Positions 15,443-19,587 of a stretch of DNA of 19,587 nt are shown here, piece by piece (positions within the stretch are counted from its first letter, which is position 1; each line of letters begins with the position of its first letter). Both the position numbers and the translations under genes were made by a program. Source of the DNA: Chloroflexi bacterium RBG_13_53_26 (GTDB lineage: Bacteria; Chloroflexota; Dehalococcoidia; UBA2247; RBG-13-53-26); NCBI GenBank assembly GCA_001795035.1, contig MGMW01000026.1, positions 1 to 19,587 of the forward strand, read 5' to 3'. The notes below the pieces were generated by a model. It did no database searches and had not been told where the DNA came from. It was given only the letters and a program-made list of their open reading frames with translations.

Positions 15443-15593
15443 TGCCATCGACCGCAAGGCGGTGAGCATCTAGAGTCGTATAAGGTTTAACAATCAGATC
15501 GCTTGGATCGGCGACGACCGAGACGGTTAGCAGGGTGCACTTTCGGAAGCCTTCTTGGCGTTGCCAAGAAGGCTTTTTGTTGAACTGATAAAC
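15443..15593 (+). ncRNA. structured cis-regulatory leader of the pan operon (candidate pan-motif or other riboswitch)
   Basis: Untranslated leader between the promoter and the first pan-operon gene. It contains three small hairpins: ACCGC-AAG-GCGGT (15451-15463), GATC-GCTTG-GATC (15497-15509) and GACCG-AGA-CGGTT (15516-15528). The first and third form a repeated element: CGACCG, a short loop, CGGT, one base, AGCA (15449-15468 and 15515-15532). A strong intrinsic terminator follows. The 'pan' RNA motif, described by comparative genomics upstream of pantothenate genes in Chloroflexi, Firmicutes and Deltaproteobacteria, often occurs as paired hairpins, so membership is plausible but is inferred from context. 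No clear antiterminator was found by eye. Confidence 0.55.
15548..15578 (+). terminator. intrinsic terminator/attenuator in the pan leader
   Basis: A perfect 12-bp stem, AGCCTTCTTGGC (15548-15559) with GCCAAGAAGGCT (15563-15574), closed by a 3-nt loop and followed by a T-run (15574-15578). It lies after the repeated leader hairpins and only 15 nt before the first ATG of the operon, with no gene end nearby that it could serve. This placement indicates conditional termination of the operon itself. Confidence 0.85.
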
Positions 15594-16460
15594 ATGGCGA
15601 GCGTAGGGTTCATAGGTGCCGGAACTGTGGGGACTGCCTTGGCCGTGAGGCTGAATCATAAGGGCTACGATGTGACAGCCGTGGCCAGTCGTACTCGTGC
15701 TTCGGCTGAAAGACTGGCCGGCATGGTAGATGGATGCAAGGTTCAGGGGAACGGCCAGGCTGTGGCTGATGCAGCGGAAATGGTCTTCATCACCACCCCC
15801 GATGGAGTCATCCCGCAGATTGCGGCAGAGGTCAAATGGCATCGGGGGCAAAGCGTGATGCACTGCAGCGGAGCTGACTCTCTGGACATCCTCATTCCAG
15901 CCGCCAGAAGAGGAGCTCTAGCGGGTGGCCTTCATCCCCTGCAGACCTTTGCCAGTATTGCACATGCCATAGAGAACATCCCCGGTTCCACCTTTGCCCT
16001 GGAAGCAGAAGAGCCGCTGCTGGGCAGACTGAAGGAAATGACAGTCGCTCTTGAAGGGCGATGGATAGAACTCAGGCCGGGCGACAAGGTACTCTATCAT
16101 GCTGCAGCAGTGTTTGCCTGTAACTACCTGGTCACACTGGTCAAGCTGGCCACTGACCTGTGGCAGACCTTCGGGATCTCCGCTCCCGAGGCAACCGAGG
16201 CCCTGCTCCCTCTACTGCGAGGCACCACAAACAACCTGCAGAATGTAGGATTGCCTAATTGTCTCACCGGCCCTATTGCCAGGGGCGACTCGGGAACAAT
16301 ACGAAAGCATTTAACAGCGCTAAAAGCCAGGGCACCACAGTTGCTCCCAGCCTATCAGGAGATGGGGCGGCAGACCATACCCATTGCTCTAGCCAAGGGG
16401 AAGATTGACAAAGAGCAGGCCAGTGAGTTGGAGGCGCTCTTGAGTCAGTCTGATTGGTGA
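15594..16460 (+). CDS. Rossmann/DUF2520 oxidoreductase, probable ketopantoate reductase (PanG type)
   Basis: Probable NAD(P)H-dependent reductase of 288 residues. The N-terminus MASVGFIGAGTVG holds the GxGxxG dinucleotide fold. The DUF2520 half shows HCSGADSLD, GGLHPLQTFA, YHAAAVFACNYLVTL and LTGPIARGDSGTIRKHL. PanG of Francisella was reported as an alternative ketopantoate reductase unrelated to PanE; I recall it as this type of protein. Here the gene heads an operon with panD, panB and panC and no panE, so reduction of ketopantoate to pantoate is the natural missing step. This is inference from context. ATG at 15594, with no good ribosome-binding site; a TTG at 15555 would lie inside the terminator and is rejected. 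panD follows after 34 nt. Confidence 0.8.
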   Translation: MASVGFIGAGTVGTALAVRLNHKGYDVTAVASRTRASAERLAGMVDGCKVQGNGQAVADAAEMVFITTPDGVIPQIAAEVKWHRGQSVMHCSGADSLDILIPAARRGALAGGLHPLQTFASIAHAIENIPGSTFALEAEEPLLGRLKEMTVALEGRWIELRPGDKVLYHAAAVFACNYLVTLVKLATDLWQTFGISAPEATEALLPLLRGTTNNLQNVGLPNCLTGPIARGDSGTIRKHLTALKARAPQLLPAYQEMGRQTIPIALAKGKIDKEQASELEALLSQSDW

Positions 16461-16494
16461 ATGACTTGTAGCTAACTTACAGGAGGTTAGATCT

Positions 16495-16896
16495 ATGAGG
16501 ACGATGCTACGAAGCAAGATCCACCGCGCCAGGGTCACTGGAGGGAATGTGGACTACGAGGGCAGCATCACCATCGACAGGGCTTTGATGGAAGCTGCCG
16601 ATATTCTCCCCTATGAGATGGTTCATGTGCTGAATGTCAACAATGGAGCCCGATTCCAGACCTATGCTATCGAAGGAAAGACAGGCTCAGGGGAGATCGT
16701 TCTCAATGGAGCGGCGGCACGATTGGCCGCCAGGGAGGATATTGTGATCATCCTTACGTACTGTACGGTGTCCGAAGAGGAAGCCCGCAATATTGAGCCC
16801 GTGGTAGTCTATGTGGACGCCAGTAACAACATCCGCAATCAGTGTCATGGCCACCAGTGGGTGGATGAGCTGACGGAGTCGCTAAAGAACCTCTAG
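16495..16896 (+). CDS. panD: aspartate 1-decarboxylase (pyruvoyl enzyme precursor)
   Basis: Makes beta-alanine from aspartate for pantothenate. The 133-residue proenzyme has the self-cleavage site YEGS: cleavage before S24 yields the pyruvoyl-bearing alpha chain. Other family motifs are MLRSKIHRARVT, NVNNGARFQTYAI, LNGAAARLA and DIVIILTY. It is a little longer than typical PanD, with a C-terminal tail (about 115-133, containing HGHQWVDELTESL). The ATG follows AGGAGG eight bases upstream. It is second in the pan operon, 56 nt before panB. Confidence 0.97.
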   Translation: MRTMLRSKIHRARVTGGNVDYEGSITIDRALMEAADILPYEMVHVLNVNNGARFQTYAIEGKTGSGEIVLNGAAARLAAREDIVIILTYCTVSEEEARNIEPVVVYVDASNNIRNQCHGHQWVDELTESLKNL

Positions 16897-16952
16897 CAAA
16901 CCTGAAGCTTCGCACTAGGAGACCGGAAGACCTCGGGTATTAAGGAGGGGAG

Positions 16953-17786
16953 ATGCGGTTTACTATCGGCCAGATCAAAGACATGAGAGAAAAGGGTATG
17001 AAGATACCCATGCTCACAGCCTATGACTACGCCACGGCCAAGATGATTGACGAAGCTGGTGTGCCCCTCATTCTGGTTGGCGATAGCCTGGGCATGGTGG
17101 TGTTGGGCTACGAATCGACTATCCCGGTGACTATTGAGGAGATGCTGCATCATACCAAGGCTGTGGTGAGAGGCACAAAGCGATCCATGGTCATTGGCGA
17201 CATGCCCTTCATGACGTATCATGCCAGCATGGGAGAGGCTCTTCACAATGCTGCCCGCTTCATTCAGGAGGCCGGAGCCCAGGCGGTGAAGCTCGAGGGT
17301 GGTGTGGCCATGGCTGAAGTGGTGCACCGGGTGGTAGAGTGTGGCATACCGGTTATGGGACATATTGGACTCACCCCCCAATCTATTCATCAGCTCAGCG
17401 GTTTCAAGGTTCAGGGCAAGACCTCCGACGCAGCTATCCGCTTGGTGGAGGATGCATGCGCTCTTTCGGATGCGGGTGTCTTTGCCATTGTCCTGGAAGC
17501 CATTCCCGCGCCCCTAGCGCGGGTCATAACAAAGAAGGTAAACGTCCCCACAATCGGCATTGGGGCCGGCCCACATTGTGACGGGCAGGTTCAGGTGATC
17601 AGCGACATCCTGGGACTCTTCACCGACTTCGTTCCGAAGCATGCCAAACAATACACCAGGCTGTCTGATATGATCAGAAAGGCCGTGGCTGACTATGTCG
17701 GGGAGGTGCAGGACGGTGTCTTCCCCACGGAAAAGGAGAGCTTTTCCATGGATGAAAGCATTCTGGCAGGACTGATACAGGAGTAG
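16953..17786 (+). CDS. panB: 3-methyl-2-oxobutanoate hydroxymethyltransferase
   Basis: Makes ketopantoate from 2-oxoisovalerate and methylenetetrahydrofolate, the first step of the pantoate branch. TIM-barrel motifs: MLTAYDYATAKMIDEAGVP, LVGDSLGMVVLGY (metal-binding Asp), VIGDMPFMTYHAS, AVKLEGG, MGHIGLTPQS, and IGIGAGPHCDGQVQVI. The length of 277 is normal. The ATG has AAGGAGG close upstream. The nitroreductase-like gene begins 5 nt after its stop, so expression is tightly linked. Confidence 0.98.
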   Translation: MRFTIGQIKDMREKGMKIPMLTAYDYATAKMIDEAGVPLILVGDSLGMVVLGYESTIPVTIEEMLHHTKAVVRGTKRSMVIGDMPFMTYHASMGEALHNAARFIQEAGAQAVKLEGGVAMAEVVHRVVECGIPVMGHIGLTPQSIHQLSGFKVQGKTSDAAIRLVEDACALSDAGVFAIVLEAIPAPLARVITKKVNVPTIGIGAGPHCDGQVQVISDILGLFTDFVPKHAKQYTRLSDMIRKAVADYVGEVQDGVFPTEKESFSMDESILAGLIQE

Positions 17787-17791
17787 AGTTG

Positions 17792-18364
17792 ATGAAACTG
17801 CCTCGACCGAAGAAGAAGGGAACAATCTCCTTGGAAGAGACCCTGGATAGGAGAAGATCCAAGCGGCAGTTTCTGACCAAGCGACTCAGCCAGGAGCAAA
17901 TATCGCAGCTTCTGTGGGCGGCCCAGGGCACGATTCAGAAAGGGTATCGCACTGCTCCATCGGCCGGAGGGCTGTACCCTCTGGAGATCTATCTGGTGGA
18001 AAGGGAGGGCGTTCAGCACTACGTACCACAGTCGCATGAACTGGAACGGACTGTGGATGGTGACGTCCGTCCCCAGCTCGCGAGGGCAGCTTTGGATCAG
18101 GGATGCATACTGGAAGCACCGGTCTGTATTGTCATTGCTACCGAGTATCAACGAGTTGAGAGACGTTATGACGAGCGGGCAGCCCGCTACGTCTGTATCG
18201 AGGTAGGGCATGTAGCCCAGAACATCCATCTTCAGGCAGTAGCCATGGGTCTGGGTTCTGTGCCTATCGGAGCTTTTGATGATGACCAGGTGCACAAGGT
18301 TCTCTTTCTACCGGAAGATCAGAAGCCCCTGTACATTATCCCGGTGGGCTATTCTGTGGCATGA
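17792..18364 (+). CDS. nitroreductase-family flavoprotein, SagB-like, inside the pan operon
   Basis: A small FMN-dependent oxidoreductase of 190 residues; substrate unknown. Family motifs are RRSKRQF (FMN phosphate contacts), RTAPSAGGLYPLEIYLV typical of SagB-type dehydrogenases, YVCIEVGHVAQNIHLQAVAM, GLGSVPIGAFDDDQV and a final PLYIIPVGY. There is no signal peptide. The ATG at 17792 has AGGAG eight bases before it and lies 5 nt after panB; a TTG one codon earlier is less likely. The stop overlaps the panC start by four bases (ATGA). Nitroreductases are not a standard part of pantothenate synthesis. It could reduce a pathway intermediate, or merely be co-expressed. Confidence 0.88.
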   Translation: MKLPRPKKKGTISLEETLDRRRSKRQFLTKRLSQEQISQLLWAAQGTIQKGYRTAPSAGGLYPLEIYLVEREGVQHYVPQSHELERTVDGDVRPQLARAALDQGCILEAPVCIVIATEYQRVERRYDERAARYVCIEVGHVAQNIHLQAVAMGLGSVPIGAFDDDQVHKVLFLPEDQKPLYIIPVGYSVA

Positions 18365-19197
18365 AGGTCATCTCCAGCATCAATGCTTTCAAAGAAGCCA
18401 GGCACAAGATAGACGGCAGCGTCGGTTTTGTGCCCACCATGGGCTACCTGCATGAGGGACACCTTGTCCTGGTGAGGCATGCAAAGGCGGAAAACCAGGT
18501 CGCGGTAGCCAGCATCTTCGTTAATCCCACCCAGTTTGGGCCAAAGGAAGACTTTGCCCGATACCCCAGGGATACGGAGCGCGATCTTGCTCTCCTGGCG
18601 AAAGAAAAGACAGACATGGTGTTCATGCCCCCTGCGGAGGAAATGTACCCTCAGGGGTTCGGTACCTGGGTAGATGTGGCGAAGGTGACCGAGGTGCTTG
18701 AGGGCGCTGTTCGCCCGGGGCACTTCAGGGGTGTGGCTACAGTGGTGACCAAGCTGTTCAATATCGTGGAACCGACCAGGGCCTATTTCGGACAGAAAGA
18801 TGCCCAGCAGGTGGTGGTGATCAAGAAAATAGTGGCCGATCTCGATATGAATTTGGATGTGGTGGTGGTGCCTACCCAGCGTGAGCCGGATGGGCTGGCC
18901 ATGAGCAGTCGCAATGTCTATCTCAACTCGGAGGAACGGCAGGCAGCCCTTGTCCTATGGAAGTCGCTCAATCTTGCCCGGCAGATTTGCTCACAGGGAG
19001 AGCGAAGAACTGAGAATGTGCGGCAGCAGATGACCAGCCTAATTCAGAAAGAGCCGCTGGCCAGAATCGACTACATCAGCATAGCCCACACGGAAACGCT
19101 GGAGGAACTGGCGGAGATACAGCTACCTGCCCTCGTCTCCCTAGCGGTATATGTGGGAAAGACCAGGCTGATAGATAACATAATCCTCCGTTCGTAG
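18361..19197 (+). CDS. panC: pantothenate synthetase (pantoate-beta-alanine ligase)
   Basis: Joins pantoate and beta-alanine with ATP through pantoyl-adenylate. Motifs: VPTMGYLHEGH (nucleotidyltransferase HxGH at 31-34), FVNPTQFGPKEDFARYPR, EGAVRPGHFRGVATVVTKLF, FGQKDAQQ (pantoate binding), and REPDGLAMSSRN, the KMSKS-like loop (181-185). The length of 278 is typical. The ATG overlaps the nitroreductase stop (ATGA), implying translational coupling. It is the last gene of the pan operon; no clear terminator was seen after it. Confidence 0.98.
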   Translation: MKVISSINAFKEARHKIDGSVGFVPTMGYLHEGHLVLVRHAKAENQVAVASIFVNPTQFGPKEDFARYPRDTERDLALLAKEKTDMVFMPPAEEMYPQGFGTWVDVAKVTEVLEGAVRPGHFRGVATVVTKLFNIVEPTRAYFGQKDAQQVVVIKKIVADLDMNLDVVVVPTQREPDGLAMSSRNVYLNSEERQAALVLWKSLNLARQICSQGERRTENVRQQMTSLIQKEPLARIDYISIAHTETLEELAEIQLPALVSLAVYVGKTRLIDNIILRS

Positions 19198-19222
19198 ATT
19201 TCCCCCGCAATGACAATCCCGC

Positions 19223-19228
19223 TATAAT
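19223..19228 (+). promoter_or_regulatory. -10 box for the gene starting at 19295
   Basis: An exact TATAAT 66 nt before the ATG, in the gap after panC. The region 16-18 nt upstream (around 19199-19206) is T/C-rich without a TTGACA-like box, so it rests on the -10 alone. It suggests a separate transcription unit. Confidence 0.35.
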
Positions 19229-19294
19229 AGTCCACCGAAACAGAACATCCATCGCTAGAGTAATCCCTGAAGCAGAGAATGTCGTGGAGGTTAC

Positions 19295-19587
19295 ATGCCC
19301 GAATTCGATTTGAGACAATTCGAAAAGACGGCCGAACGAATCAGGAAGAAGGCAGCGGAGGAAGGCCGACTCATAGCTGATCCTTCTGACGAAGAGCTGG
19401 GGTCAATTGCAGATAGAGAGCCGGAGACCAGGAGAACCATATACGGCAGCTTGATCGCTGAAAGTGAGCCTACCTCGAGGGCGGCTATGTTTACCCAGAA
19501 CAGTGTTGACCATACCTTTGGTGAAGATGAGCGAAAGCTACTGTCCCACTGTGAAAATATGCTGGCTGCGAAGAGGCTGATTTCCGT
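19295..19587 (+). CDS. N-terminal fragment of an unrecognised protein, cut by the window end
   Basis: An uninterrupted reading frame of 97 codons runs from ATG 19295 past the window end. GGAGG sits five bases upstream of the ATG and a TATAAT further up, so the start is well supported. The visible part begins MPEFDLRQFEKTAERIRKKA, is hydrophilic and charged, with no signal peptide or membrane segment. A later SEPTSRAAMFTQNSVDH stretch looks like conserved enzyme sequence. I cannot assign a family from this fragment. Confidence 0.75.
   Translation, partial: MPEFDLRQFEKTAERIRKKAAEEGRLIADPSDEELGSIADREPETRRTIYGSLIAESEPTSRAAMFTQNSVDHTFGEDERKLLSHCENMLAAKRLIS

Noticed and set aside
15383..15445. TPP-riboswitch-like GGGGTGCC and ACCTGA...TCTGG fragments
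   Set aside because: The essential CTGAGA segment between them is missing, the fragments overlap the promoter, and the downstream genes are not thiamine genes.
15525..15550. T-box-like AGGGTG near the pan terminator
   Set aside because: The full T-box bulge sequence is not present, no antiterminator pairs with it, and the operon is not an aminoacyl-tRNA synthetase or amino-acid transport unit.
15555..15593. A TTG start extending the DUF2520 protein by 13 residues
   Set aside because: It begins inside the terminator hairpin; the ATG at 15594 gives the normal Rossmann N-terminus.
1..19587. Mobile elements, CRISPR arrays, toxin or defence genes
   Set aside because: No transposase, integrase, regularly spaced repeats or known defence motifs were seen; all large frames are housekeeping or metabolic genes.

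Overview
The window reads as chromosomal, housekeeping-rich DNA from an anaerobic bacterium of the Chloroflexota, most likely class Dehalococcoidia. This is inferred from protein character and gene order: a short 167-residue EF-Ts, an FtsK with a charged insertion, and the hslU-rpsB-tsf-pyrH-frr-uppS-cdsA-dxr-rseP-ispG-proS run. No phylogeny could be run. No transposase, phage gene, CRISPR array or rRNA was seen.

Left part (172-11109, minus strand): eleven tightly packed genes, apparently one long transcription unit. In transcription order they are hslU (unfoldase), rpsB and tsf (translation), pyrH (UMP kinase), frr (ribosome recycling), uppS and cdsA (lipid carrier and phospholipid precursors), dxr, rseP (site-2 protease), ispG and proS. 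Dxr and IspG make isoprenoid precursors for UppS. Several junctions are 4-nt stop/start overlaps, and tsf starts 47 nt inside rpsB. Beyond proS lie a weak terminator candidate and a degenerate tRNA-like stretch.

Centre (11110-11244): a divergent promoter region. Back-to-back promoters with 17-bp spacers and TGn-extended -10 boxes point left to hslU and right to a family 4 uracil-DNA glycosylase.

Right part (11245-19587, plus strand): the glycosylase, which ends in a clamp-binding-like QLSLL tail; a possible 26-codon leader peptide; ftsK; a family III CoA-transferase; then a pantothenate operon. That operon has its own promoter, a structured leader with a twice-repeated hairpin element and an intrinsic terminator, then a DUF2520 Rossmann protein (probable ketopantoate reductase of the PanG type), panD, panB, a small SagB-like nitroreductase and panC. 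With the DUF2520 protein as reductase, the operon would hold all four steps to pantothenate. A new gene with its own -10 box begins at 19295 and runs off the window.

The best candidate for something new is the pan leader (about 15443-15593), an apparent attenuator or riboswitch-like element that may belong to the ligand-orphan 'pan' RNA motif, together with the nitroreductase embedded between panB and panC.
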